NCBI RefSeq assembly: GCF_022919215.1
Contig: NZ_CP095046.1
Coordinates: 2,036,501-2,100,500, forward strand
Reading direction: 5' to 3'
DNA: 64,000 nucleotides
DNA from: Hymenobacter cellulosilyticus
Lineage (GTDB): Bacteria > Bacteroidota > Bacteroidia > Cytophagales > Hymenobacteraceae
Part shown: piece after piece, positions 54,904-63,354 of the stretch
Layout of the letters: every line of letters starts with the position of its first letter
Numbering within the stretch: the first letter of the stretch is position 1
Notes under the pieces: generated by a model
Told to the model about the DNA's origin: nothing
Database searches by the model: none
What the model saw: only the letters and a program-made list of their open reading frames with translations
Program-made: the position numbers and the translations under genes

Positions 54904-54909
54904 CGTTTT

Positions 54910-55478
54910 TTACTTGCCTAATTCCTGCTCATACAGCCGAGTGCTTTCGTCGTCGAAAGTGACGAATACGACGGTGTTCGGTAGCTCATGACTTTCCAGA
55001 AACTCTCGGACTTCGCGCACGGCAATGGCGGTGGCTTCGGGTTTGGGGTAGCCATAGTCGCCGGTGCTGATGGCGGAAAAGGCCACGCTTTCGAGGTGGT
55101 GGTCGGCGGCTAGCTGCAGGCTGGAACGGTAGCAACGGGCCAGCAGTTCGGGTTCCTGCTCGTGGCACCGTGCCAGATGGGCCCAACCGTGTGAATAACT
55201 TTCTGACTGGGCAATTCCCCAGCGTTGGTCAGCACAGCTTCGCCGATAGGCAGCCCGTCGGGGTAGCGCTGGACCCGAATCTGGCGGCACTCTTCCACAA
55301 TGGCCGGGCCCCCGGCCTTGTGAATGGCCCCGTCGACGCCCCCGCCGCCAAGGATGGTGGAGTTGGCCGCGTTAACGATGGCCGTAGTATCAAGTTGGGT
55401 AATATCACCCTGGTAAAGCAACAGGCGGCCAAAGGCCCGGGTTTGGGTGCCCCAGGCAGAGGAGGTGGTAACTGACAT
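54910..55478 (-). CDS. Macrodomain protein (ADP-ribose / O-acetyl-ADP-ribose hydrolase type, one frame break)
   Basis: Macro fold with the ligand-binding blocks [33 protein letters not shown] and [11 protein letters not shown], in the MacroD/YmdB subclass (NAAN ... [10 protein letters not shown]). Repairing one base near 55166-55169 (plus strand) joins [11 protein letters not shown] to [19 protein letters not shown], giving about 189 residues from the ATG at 55478. It would remove ADP-ribose from proteins or nucleic acids, or hydrolyse O-acetyl-ADP-ribose. No toxin-like ADP-ribosyltransferase is adjacent, so no toxin-antitoxin role is claimed. Confidence 0.88.
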
Positions 55479-55667
55479 ACGGATACAGTTGATTCGGTAC
55501 AAAAGCCGGGTAGTTCCGCGGAACCAGCCTGGAGTTCTGTACGCTTCATCCGGTAATTTTGCTGCTTCAGACCAGCTTCCGGCACAAGCCGGTATATTAG
55601 GCTTTGACTATGTGGCGGCGAATGAATAGGTTCGTTGCATAATCATTAACCAAACACTGAACCCGCC

Positions 55668-55972
55668 ATGGAAGCTACCAACCGTGACCCCCAACTCTGG
55701 CGCATGGCCAAAGCCCGCGCTAAATTCAAAACCCACCTGTTTACCTACCTGGCCGTAAATGCCCTGCTCTGGGCTATTTGGCTGCTCACCAATGCCAACA
55801 ACGGGGGCACTACGTGGGTCGTCATTTCGGCTTCATTCCCTGGCCGGTTTGGTCCACGGTGTTCTGGGGCTTTGGCGTGCTGATGAACGGTATCCGGGCC
55901 TACAGCGGCTTCGGCGGGCAGCAGCCGGAACGGGAGTACGAGCGGCTGGTGCGTCAGCGGGAAAGCCGGTAA
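55668..55972 (+). CDS. 2TM domain protein (one frame break)
   Basis: About 101 residues after repair of the G run at 55829-55830 (VVISGFIPWPVWS). The 2TM family layout is clear: MAKARAKFKTHLFTYLAVNAL with helix 1, a short loop, then IPWPVWSTVFWGFGVLMNGI with helix 2, and a charged C-terminus (QPEREYERLVRQRESR). Members are often found fused or next to LytTR-type regulators in Bacteroidota; none is adjacent here. Confidence 0.8.
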
Positions 55973-55989
55973 GTCCGTCCACCGCGCCA

Positions 55990-57126
55990 CTATTGACCTA
56001 CCCGCTGCCACCAGGGCAGCTGCGGTAGCGGGCCGGCGCCCAGCACCACGGGCTGCCCCAGCTCGGGTGTGGTAATGGGCAGTTTTAGGCGGGCAGCTTC
56101 GGCAGTAGCCCGCAGGATGGGGTCATTCCAGGCGTGGTTGGCCTCAGTAAACGCGCCCCAATGCACGGGCAGCATCGTCCGGGCCTGCACGTCGAGGCCG
56201 GCCTGCACGCTTTGCTCGGGCGTCATGTGAATCTGGCTCCACTGCGCGTCGTACTGCCCGCATTCCAGCAGCGCCAGGTCGAAGGGGCCGTGTTGTGCCC
56301 CAATGGATTTGAAATGGGGCCCGTAGCCTCCGTCACCGCTGTAGAACACGCGCTTGGTAGCCGACTTGAGCACCCAGGAGCTCCAGGAAGTAGAGTTGCG
56401 GTTGGTGAGGCCCCGGCCCGAGAAATGGCGGGCCGGCGTGCTCACAATAGTCAGTCCCGGCAGCTGCACCGAGTCCTTCCAGTCCAGCTCGTGCACTTTT
56501 TCGGGCGCTACGCCCCAGGCCCGCAGGTGGGCACCCACGCCCAGGGGCACGTAAAAATTCCGGGCCTTTTCCTTGAGTCGCCGGATAGTTTGGTAGTCGA
56601 GGTGGTCGTAATGGTCGTGGGAAATCAGCACGGCTTCGATGGCGGGCAATTCCTCGGCGGTAATAGCCAGGCTGGGGTTGTAGCGCTTGGGCGTGGCCCA
56701 CGACACCGGCCCCATCTTCACGCTTAGCATCGGGTCGAACAGGATGTTATAGCCCGCTATTTCAACCAAGCTGGCCGAGTGCCCAAACCAGGTAGCGCGC
56801 AGCATTTCGGGCGTTTTCTTGCTGATGCTGAGCGGGTCGAGTGGCCGCTGGGGTAGGGGAGCCGGGGGCATCACGTTAGGCGCCTTGTTGAACAGAAACT
56901 TCCAAAGAATGGAAATCATGCTGCCGCCCGTGCTGACGCTGGTAGGCACCAGGTTCTGAAACTCGCCGTCCTGATAGTGGCCCGACTTGGCGTAAGCGGC
57001 CCGCTGGGCCTTAGTGGGCTTGCCGCCCAGCTCGGGGCTAAGGTTGGCAAAGGCTACACCGGCCAAAAGCAGAACGGTGAGCAGGCTGGCCACAAGGCGG
57101 CCCAGGAGGCGCAGGGGTTTGGACAT
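55990..57126 (-). CDS. MBL-fold metallohydrolase (NAPE-PLD-like)
   Basis: 378 residues. N-terminal hydrophobic helix (LVASLLTVLLLAGVAFA), either an anchor or signal. The beta-lactamase fold has TWFGHSASLVEI, VLISHDHYDHLD (HxHxDH metal motif), STPARHFSGRG with the next His, YSGDGGYGPHF with the bridging Asp, and VHWGAFTEANHAW with the last His. The sequence order matches N-acyl-phosphatidylethanolamine phospholipase D-like proteins, so a membrane-lipid substrate is plausible. No frame break. Confidence 0.9.
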   Translation of the reverse strand: MSKPLRLLGRLVASLLTVLLLAGVAFANLSPELGGKPTKAQRAAYAKSGHYQDGEFQNLVPTSVSTGGSMISILWKFLFNKAPNVMPPAPLPQRPLDPLSISKKTPEMLRATWFGHSASLVEIAGYNILFDPMLSVKMGPVSWATPKRYNPSLAITAEELPAIEAVLISHDHYDHLDYQTIRRLKEKARNFYVPLGVGAHLRAWGVAPEKVHELDWKDSVQLPGLTIVSTPARHFSGRGLTNRNSTSWSSWVLKSATKRVFYSGDGGYGPHFKSIGAQHGPFDLALLECGQYDAQWSQIHMTPEQSVQAGLDVQARTMLPVHWGAFTEANHAWNDPILRATAEAARLKLPITTPELGQPVVLGAGPLPQLPWWQRVGQ

Positions 57127-57259
57127 CAGTACAGGAAGAAGCTGGTTGGAGAGGCTTGGCTACCTCCGCTGACGAATGGATACGACAAATACCTTAGTCG
57201 GGCGGTGTGGGGCCGGGCTGTGCTGCAACCTTCAGGTAGACGTTGGTGTTTGAAACAGT

Positions 57260-58381
57260 ATGATTCGCCGCCTTCTTCCCCTCGCCCTGCTCGCGCCCCT
57301 GGCCTTTGGCTTTACTGCCGAAAAACCCACCGCCGCTGCCGACGCCAACCTGAGTAAAATCAAGCTGCCCGCCGGCTTTACTATCAGCTACTTTGCCCAG
57401 GGCGTGAAAAGCGCCCGGGAACTTGCCGTGGGCCCCGACGGTACTGTGTACGTGGGCACCAAGGACGACAAAGTGTATGCTTTGCCCGACCGCAACAAGG
57501 ACGGCCGCGCCGATGAAGTCGTGACCGTGGCTACCGGCCTGAATGCGCCCAACGGCGTGGCCGTGCGCAACGGGGCGCTTTACGTGGGCGAAATCAACCG
57601 CATAGTGCGCTACGACAACATCGCCAAGACGCTCAAGCAAAAGCCCAAGCCGGTGGTGGTTTACAACCAGTTGCCCAACAAGGACTGGCACGGCTACAAG
57701 TACATTGCCTTCGGCCCCGACGGCAAGCTGTACGTGCCGGTGGGCGCGCCCTGCAATTCCTGTGAGCAGGAAGAAGCTATTTACGCTACCATCAACCGCA
57801 TGAACCCCGACGGCACCGGCTTCGAAACCGTGGCCAAGGGCGTACGCAACACCGTCGGCTTCGACTGGAGCCCGGTGGACAAGGCTCTGTGGTTTACCGA
57901 CAACGGCCGCGACCAACTCGGCGACAACCTGCCCGCCGATGAACTGAACCGCGCCGCGGCCCCCGGCCTGCACTTCGGCTTCCCGTACTTCTTTGCCGGC
58001 GACGTGCCCGACCCCGAATTCAGCCAGGGCCGCTCGGCGGCTACTTACACCAAGCCCGCCCGCAAGCTTGGGCCCCACGTGGCGGCTCTGGGTATGAAAT
58101 TCTATACCGGTAAGCAGTTTCCGGCCCAGTACCGCAACCAGATTTTTATTCCCGAGCACGGTTCCTGGAACCGTAGCAGCAAAATCGGGTACCGCATCAG
58201 CCTCGTTAAGCTCGATGCCACCGGCAAGCAAACCACCAGCTACGAAACCTTTGCCGAAGGCTGGCTGCAGGGCAAAACCAGCTGGGGCCGCCCTGTGTGC
58301 CTGCTCCAGATGCCCGACGGCTCCCTGCTGCTCTCCGACGACCAGAACGACGCCGTTTACCGCATCAGCTACAAAGGATAA
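57260..58381 (+). CDS. Secreted sorbosone dehydrogenase-like (PQQ-type glucose/sorbosone dehydrogenase fold) protein
   Basis: 373 residues, six-bladed propeller. Signal peptide about 1-20 (LLPLALLAPLAFG). Conserved stretches: LPAGFTISYFAQGVKSAREL, VYVGTKDDKVYALPD, GLNAPNGVA, WHGYKYIAFGPDGKLYVPVG, and WFTDNGRDQLGDNLP with residues that coordinate PQQ and calcium in homologues; IFIPEHGSWNRS near the end. Oxidation of sugars or aldoses in the periplasm is likely, but the PQQ synthesis genes are not in the window. No frame break. Confidence 0.88.
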   Translation: MIRRLLPLALLAPLAFGFTAEKPTAAADANLSKIKLPAGFTISYFAQGVKSARELAVGPDGTVYVGTKDDKVYALPDRNKDGRADEVVTVATGLNAPNGVAVRNGALYVGEINRIVRYDNIAKTLKQKPKPVVVYNQLPNKDWHGYKYIAFGPDGKLYVPVGAPCNSCEQEEAIYATINRMNPDGTGFETVAKGVRNTVGFDWSPVDKALWFTDNGRDQLGDNLPADELNRAAAPGLHFGFPYFFAGDVPDPEFSQGRSAATYTKPARKLGPHVAALGMKFYTGKQFPAQYRNQIFIPEHGSWNRSSKIGYRISLVKLDATGKQTTSYETFAEGWLQGKTSWGRPVCLLQMPDGSLLLSDDQNDAVYRISYKG

Positions 58382-58401
58382 TGTGCTGAATGTAGAGGAA
58401 T

Positions 58402-58560
58402 GCGTCATTGCGAGCGAAGCGAAGCAATCCGTCCTCTGCTAGTGACAAACGTTCTTTTACCAGAAAGCCCTTTCCTGCACGCCGTAGGAAAGGGCTTTTT
58501 ACTTTGGAAGGCTCCACCCGTTTCAGAGGCCTATTAGCGACGCGCTGCTGGCAATGCCAT
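58402..58560. repeat. Intergenic inverted repeat, family A, copy 3
   Basis: Left arm GCGTCATTGCGAGCGAAGCG and following GAAGCAATCCGTCCTCT are well kept; the right arm (58525-58559) is degenerate. The centre (CTAGTGACAAACG, TTTTACCAG, hairpin at 58463-58501) is nearly the same as in copy 1. Confidence 0.78.
58463..58501 (+). terminator. Terminator hairpin inside repeat A copy 3
   Basis: AAAGCCCTTTCCT pairs with AGGAAAGGGCTTT and is followed by TTTAC; likely the terminator of the sorbosone dehydrogenase-like gene. Confidence 0.7.
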
Positions 58561-58607
58561 AGTTCTGCCGTTCGCACATCAGCACATTAGACCTATCTTG
58601 CCTGCCG

Positions 58608-59084
58608 ATGAAAAAACAGCGAGTGCCAAAGCGCGTGGTGGGCCGCCGGGAGTTGGTCGACTTTCCGCAGTTTGATATTCAAGGGGTGGAGGCCAAAGTG
58701 GACACCGGGGCCTACACGGGCGCTATTCACTGCTCCAACATCCATGTGGAGCAACTGCCCGACGGCCGCCAGATTCTGCGCGTGCAGCTCCTCGACGATT
58801 CCCATCCCAACTTCAACGGCCGCGCCATGTACTTCGCCAACTTCGGCCTGCGGGACATCAAGAGCTCCAACGGCGACGTGCAGGAACGCTATGTCATCCA
58901 AACCGTTATCCGCCTCTTCAACGAAGATTACGTCACCGAATTCTCCTTATCCGACCGTTCCGATATGAGATATCCGGTCCTGATTGGGCGGCTGTTGCTA
59001 CGCCGCGGCCGGTTTGTGGTGGATGTAGCCCGGCGCAATCTTTCGGCTAAATTTCAACACACCGCGAACCAAGCGCATCCCTAA
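58608..59084 (+). CDS. RimK-associated aspartic (retropepsin-like) protease, PF05618
   Basis: 158 residues. The family was once called ATP-dependent zinc protease; it is a retropepsin-like aspartic protease, with the active-site EAKVDTGAYTGAIHC visible near residue 30. Other family blocks: VVGRRELVDFPQF at the N-terminus and RYPVLIGRLLLRRGRFVVDV at the C-terminus. In other bacteria it is encoded beside RimK and is thought to act on the poly-glutamate tails RimK adds. Here it precedes the RimK-like gene by 69 bp, with a -7 box in between. Confidence 0.9.
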   Translation: MKKQRVPKRVVGRRELVDFPQFDIQGVEAKVDTGAYTGAIHCSNIHVEQLPDGRQILRVQLLDDSHPNFNGRAMYFANFGLRDIKSSNGDVQERYVIQTVIRLFNEDYVTEFSLSDRSDMRYPVLIGRLLLRRGRFVVDVARRNLSAKFQHTANQAHP

Positions 59085-59098
59085 GCGCTTTGGGTAAT

Positions 59099-59106
59099 TA
59101 CTTTTG
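59099..59106 (+). promoter_or_regulatory. Bacteroidota -7 box before the RimK-like gene
   Basis: TACTTTTG fits TAnnTTTG, 48 bp before the ATG. It suggests that rimK can be transcribed apart from the protease gene. Confidence 0.4.
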
Positions 59107-59153
59107 CTAGCCTGCTTCTGCTCTTTCCCTCTATCCTCCAAGACACCTTTCCG

Positions 59154-60112
59154 ATGAAACTTGCGATTCTGTCGCGTGAGCCGAAGCTGTATTCCACGAC
59201 TCGTCTGGTAGAAGCCGCGCAGCAGCGCGGCCACGACGTGGCGGTTATCGACCATATGAAATGCAACCTGGTGCTCGAGAAAGGAGCCCCCGGCATTGTG
59301 TATCTCGACAATAAACTCGAAAAATTCGACGCCATTATCCCCGTATCGGGGCCTCCGCCACTTTCTACGGCACGGCTGTGGTGCGGCAGTTTGAGATGAT
59401 GAAGGTGAAAACCGCCGTCGAAAGCCAGGCCATCATCCGCTCCCGCGACAAGCTGCGCTCCATGCAGATTTTGTCCCGGGCCGGCGTGGGCATGCCCAAG
59501 ACTGCCTTTACCAACTATTCCAACGAAGTATCCGAGCTGATCGGGCTGGTGGGCGGCGCGCCGGTCATCATCAAGCTGCTCGAAGGCACCCAGGGCCTGG
59601 GCGTGGTGCTGGCCGAATCGGAAAAGGCGGCGCAATCGGTGATTGAGGCCTTTCACAACCTCAAGGCCCGCATTATCGTGCAGGAGTACATTGCCGAAAG
59701 CAAGGGCGCCGACCTGCGGGCCTTTGTGGTCAACGGCGAAGTAGTGGGGGCCATGAAGCGGCAAGGCAAGGAAGGCGAGTTTCGCTCCAACCTGCACCGC
59801 GGCGGCACCGGCACCCTCGTCAAGCTCACCCGGGCCGAAAAAGCCGCTGCCCTGCTGGCCACCAAAGCCCTGGGCCTGGGCATTGCCGGCGTCGATATGC
59901 TGCAAAGCAAGCGTGGCCCGCTGGTGCTGGAGGTAAACTCCTCGCCGGGCCTGGAAGGCATCGAAAAAGCTACTGGCCTCAACATTGCCGGCAAAATCAT
60001 CGAGTATACCGAAGCCCTAACTCAGCGCAAGGCGAAAAGCAAACCTACCGGCGACCTAGATAAAACGCCCGCGCCCATGCCCGACTCGCAGTCGGACACG
60101 CCACGGGGGTAG
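59154..60112 (+). CDS. rimK: RimK-family ATP-grasp alpha-L-glutamate ligase (one frame break)
   Basis: Adds glutamate residues to a protein C-terminus (ribosomal protein S6 in E. coli). The frame breaks in the C run at 59340-59343; one C restores [22 protein letters not shown], the RimK hallmark. ATP-grasp domain: [35 protein letters not shown] (ATP loop), [28 protein letters not shown], and [13 protein letters not shown] with the Mg-binding Glu and Asn. About 319 residues, with a 20-residue Lys/Pro/Asp tail beyond the usual end. Confidence 0.92.
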
Positions 60113-60144
60113 GCCGCTGAGAAAGGCCGGACCTGCTACTGAAT

Positions 60145-60570
60145 ATGGGTTGTATCATCACTGAGTATGCGCCCCACCACACTGAGCCGTTGCGGCAGCT
60201 ATACCTAGCCGCCCGGCAGCAGGCCTTCACCTGGCTCGATTCGGCGCAGTTTGCCCTAGCTGACTTTGATACGGTAACGCAGGGAGAAACCATCCTGGTG
60301 GCGCTGTTGCAAGACCAGCCTGTGGGGTTTATTGCCTGGTGGCCGCCCGACAACTTTATTCACTTTCTCTTTGTGGCTCCCGCGCAGGCGGGTAGCGGCG
60401 TGGGCAAAGCCTTGCTGCAGGCTTGCCTAGCGCAAATTGGCCGCCCGGCCACGCTCAAATGCCTGCAGCAAAACAGTTCGGCCCTGGGCTTCTATCAGCA
60501 CCTGGGGTGGACGATTCAGGACGTCGGGACCAGTTCGGAAGGGCCTTACTATTTGCTCAGGTTGCTGTAG
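60145..60570 (+). CDS. GNAT family N-acetyltransferase
   Basis: 141 residues. LVALLQDQPVGFIAWWPPDN is the central strand pair, FLFVAPAQAGSGVGKALLQA the acetyl-CoA pyrophosphate loop (Q/RxxGxG/A as AGSGVGKA), and LKCLQQNSSALGFYQHLGWT the C-terminal motif. Substrate unknown. Starts 32 bp after rimK and may be in the same transcript. Confidence 0.87.
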   Translation: MGCIITEYAPHHTEPLRQLYLAARQQAFTWLDSAQFALADFDTVTQGETILVALLQDQPVGFIAWWPPDNFIHFLFVAPAQAGSGVGKALLQACLAQIGRPATLKCLQQNSSALGFYQHLGWTIQDVGTSSEGPYYLLRLL

Positions 60571-60779
60571 CTACGGGGTAGTAAAGGTCCCAGAGAAGGG
60601 GAGAGGCGCTGTCATTTCCGGGCTTGGCTAAAAGGCTGACAGCAAGGGTTAGCCGATTTTTTTGAAACTTGCGGGCTTTCTGAGCGGGCAAGGGGCCGGC
60701 TCCCGGCCTGCGTCCGGTGGTTACGCAGCCTTAGCGTGCCTCAATTTTGCTGGAAGCTCCGTTTGCCGCCCCCGCCAAC

Positions 60780-61802
60780 ATGCTCATCAACGGCCTTACG
60801 ATTCGGCCGGGCGAACAGGTCCTGACGCGGCTGGTTATTTCGCGCCTGCCCTCGGGCACCGTTATCGACGTGCCCGTGCACGTGTACCGCTCTGAAAAGC
60901 CGGGCCCCACGGTTCTGCTGATGGCCGGCATGCACGGCGACGAGGTAAACGGAATCGAAACCATCCGCCGCCTCGTCCGGCGCGACCTGCTGCACCCCTT
61001 GCGCGGAACCATCATTGCCATTCCCATCCTCAACATCTACGGCTTTCTGAATTTCAGCCGGGAAGTGCCCGATGGTAAAGACGTGAACCGCAGCTTTCCC
61101 GGCCATCCGCGCGGTTCGCTGGCCAGCCGCGTGGCCCACCGCTTCATGCGCGAAATCATGCCCCTGGTCGACTGCGGCATTGATTTTCACACCGGCGGCG
61201 CGGCCCGCAGCAACTTCCCGCAGGTGCGCTGCCAACTCGGCTCCCCCGACAGCGACGATTTGGCTCAGGCCTTTGGGGCGCCTTTCACGCTGCACTCCGC
61301 CCTGCGGCCAGGCTCCTTACGGGAGGCGGCCTTTAAGCAGGGCAAGTCCATTATTGTGTACGAAGCCGGCGAGTCGCTGCGGCTCGATGAGACCGGAATC
61401 GACATGGCTATTGCCGGCACGTTTCGGGTGCTGCATCATTTGGGCATGGTGCCCGAAGCCAGCCCGCCGACTCAGCCTACCATTGTGTGTTTGCGCCACA
61501 CCTGGCTGCGGGCCAAGTTTGCGGGTCTGTTTCGCAGCCACGTGCAAAACGGGCAGTACCTGGAAAAAGGCCAGACCTACGGCAGCGTAGCCGACCCCTA
61601 CGGCGAGCAGGCCGTGCGGCTGGAGTCGCCGGTAGCGGGCTACATTATCGGGCTCAACCACATGCCGGTGGTCAACCAGGGTGACGCTTTGTTGCACGTG
61701 GGTTTGGTAGACGAAGCCGAAGCTGCCCGGCTGGCCCGCAATCCGCCGTTCAACGAAAAGCCCGGCGACCCGGAAGAGTCGGAAGAAATAGAAATCGAAT
61801 AA
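60780..61802 (+). CDS. Succinylglutamate desuccinylase / aspartoacylase family (AstE/AspA-like) zinc carboxypeptidase
   Basis: About 340 residues. Zn-site motif VLLMAGMHGDEVNGIE with the His and Glu, then GKDVNRSFPGHPRGSLASR, CGIDFHTGGAARSNFPQVR with the third metal ligand, and YEAGESLRLDE with the catalytic Glu. A C-terminal beta-barrel carries the GYIIGLNHMPVVNQGDAL end. The start is uncertain: ATG 60780 fits MLINGLTIRPGE, while TTG 60747 would add 11 residues. Close neighbours of this type are found with RimK and the PF05618 protease in many genomes, so it may act on the same amino-acid tails. Confidence 0.9.
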   Translation: MLINGLTIRPGEQVLTRLVISRLPSGTVIDVPVHVYRSEKPGPTVLLMAGMHGDEVNGIETIRRLVRRDLLHPLRGTIIAIPILNIYGFLNFSREVPDGKDVNRSFPGHPRGSLASRVAHRFMREIMPLVDCGIDFHTGGAARSNFPQVRCQLGSPDSDDLAQAFGAPFTLHSALRPGSLREAAFKQGKSIIVYEAGESLRLDETGIDMAIAGTFRVLHHLGMVPEASPPTQPTIVCLRHTWLRAKFAGLFRSHVQNGQYLEKGQTYGSVADPYGEQAVRLESPVAGYIIGLNHMPVVNQGDALLHVGLVDEAEAARLARNPPFNEKPGDPEESEEIEIE

Positions 61803-61851
61803 GCACCGCTGCCGCCGGTGCTACTGACGGCAGCATTTTTCCCTTGTCCAT

Positions 61852-62415
61852 ATGAGTTCAGTTCCTGCCCTGCCGCGTACGGCCCGCCTGCAGCTGCGGC
61901 CTTTTCAGGCTGCTGATCTGCCTGCTTTTGCCGCTTACCGCGCCAACCCCGCCGTAGCCCGTTTCCAGAGTTGGGAACCGTACACTGCGGCTCAGGCCGA
62001 GGCTTTCGTGGCCAGTCAGGCTGGCGCCACTATTCCTGGCCCGCCCGGCACCTGGGTTCAGATTGCCATTGCCCGCGCCGACACCGACGAGCTGCTGGGC
62101 GACTGTGCCCTGTGCCTGCAAGCCGATGAGCCCCGGCTGGCCGAAATCGGTATTACGCTGGCGCCGGCGCAACAGGGGCAAGGGTACGCCACCGAAGCAT
62201 TGCGGGCCCTGCTGGAATACTGCTTCCGGGAGCTACACCTGCACCGGGTAATGGCCGTGACCGACTGCCTCAACCACGGCTCGGTCGAGTTGCTGGCTAG
62301 GGTAGGAATGCGGCGGGAAGCTCATTTCCGGCAGCACGTCTGGTTTAAGGGCGCTTGGGGCGACGAATACGTGTATGCGCTGCTAGGGCAGGAATGGCAG
62401 CAAAACCACGGATAA
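61852..62415 (+). CDS. RimJ/RimL-type N-acetyltransferase
   Basis: 187 residues. LPRTARLQLRPFQAADLPAF is the characteristic N-terminal strand of this group; GITLAPAQQGQGYATEALRA is the acetyl-CoA loop; VMAVTDCLNHGSVELLARVG and GMRREAHFRQHVWFKGAWGD complete the family pattern. Acts on protein N-termini or small molecules; target unknown. Follows the AstE-like gene by 49 bp. Confidence 0.9.
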   Translation: MSSVPALPRTARLQLRPFQAADLPAFAAYRANPAVARFQSWEPYTAAQAEAFVASQAGATIPGPPGTWVQIAIARADTDELLGDCALCLQADEPRLAEIGITLAPAQQGQGYATEALRALLEYCFRELHLHRVMAVTDCLNHGSVELLARVGMRREAHFRQHVWFKGAWGDEYVYALLGQEWQQNHG

Positions 62416-62503
62416 AGGCTTTGATAGGCAGGTAGCTTGCCACTTTTTGTGTTTCTTTGGTCAGCCATTGACGGGCTTTTTCTCTTTTTCTCTTTTTTCT
62501 CGA

Positions 62504-63163
62504 ATGAACAATCCCCTGCGCCTGATAATCGACGCCGTGCTCGTAGTGGCCGTAATCGTACTGTTTTACCTACACTTCTCTTCTAAGCCCGCCGTGGCGC
62601 CCGCAGCGGCTACGCCTGCTGCCGTAGTGCAGCCCGCCGCCAAAGATGATGACGACACCACCGCCACTGCTGCCACTACCACGGTAGTGCCCGTAGCCGA
62701 TACCGATAAAGTAGCTTATGTGGAATCGGGCAAGCTGCTGGAAGGCTACAAAGGCATGCAGGACGCCCGCCGCAGCTTCGAGGCCAAGGCCAGGGGTTGG
62801 GAGCGCCAGAACCAAGCCCTGGTAACCAGCTTTCAGTCGGCCGTGCAGCAGTACCAGAAGCAGGCCGAAAGCCTGACGCCCGAGCAGCGCGCCGCCACCG
62901 AGCAGAAACTGCAGACCCAGCAGCAGCAGGCCGGTATGGCCCAGGAAAAGCTGCAGCGCCAGGCCCAGCAGGAAGAAGCCAAGATGACTGAGCAAGTACT
63001 CGGCCGCATCAACAAGCAGATCGAGAAGTACGGCAAAGACAACGGCTACAAACTGATTCTCATTGCAGCCCCCAGCGGCACCATCGCCTACGGCCGCAAA
63101 GACATCGACATCACCGACCAGGTGCTCAAGCACCTGAACCAGGAGTACGCCGGCAAAAAATAA
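62504..63163 (+). CDS. OmpH/Skp-like periplasmic chaperone, membrane-anchored
   Basis: About 219 residues. One N-terminal hydrophobic helix (LIIDAVLVVAVIVLFYLHF), an Ala/Pro/Asp/Thr-rich linker (about 30-70), then the OmpH core: VAYVESGKLLEGYKGMQDAR, a long Gln-rich coiled coil (about 100-175), and the final strand YKLILIAAPSGTIAYG followed by DITDQVLKHLNQEY. Classical Skp has a cleaved signal; here the linker suggests it stays anchored. It would guide outer-membrane proteins, for example the TonB-dependent receptor encoded just downstream. Confidence 0.85.
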   Translation: MNNPLRLIIDAVLVVAVIVLFYLHFSSKPAVAPAAATPAAVVQPAAKDDDDTTATAATTTVVPVADTDKVAYVESGKLLEGYKGMQDARRSFEAKARGWERQNQALVTSFQSAVQQYQKQAESLTPEQRAATEQKLQTQQQQAGMAQEKLQRQAQQEEAKMTEQVLGRINKQIEKYGKDNGYKLILIAAPSGTIAYGRKDIDITDQVLKHLNQEYAGKK

Positions 63164-63187
63164 GTTTAACCTTATATATGAACCCGG

Positions 63188-63224
63188 AAATGCCTGTCGT
63201 TTAGTGCAAACGGCAGGCATTTTT
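63188..63224 (+). terminator. Rho-independent terminator after the OmpH-like gene
   Basis: AAATGCCTGTCGTTT pairs with AAACGGCAGGCATTT (one mismatch) around AGTGC, followed by T residues. Confidence 0.88.
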
Positions 63225-63354
63225 ACTAAGGCAGCCAGCCAACCTTCCAGCCCGCTTCCGCATCCTACACTACGCCGGCCGCTTGCCGGTCCCACCTGCC
63301 CTGCGGGTGTTCATTCCTTAGCCACTCATTTATAGCTCTTATCTACCCTTTTTT

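Noticed and set aside
54910..55478. Macrodomain gene as part of a toxin-antitoxin pair (DarTG-like)
   Set aside because: No ADP-ribosyltransferase toxin gene is adjacent; the neighbours are a hydrolase and a 2TM protein.
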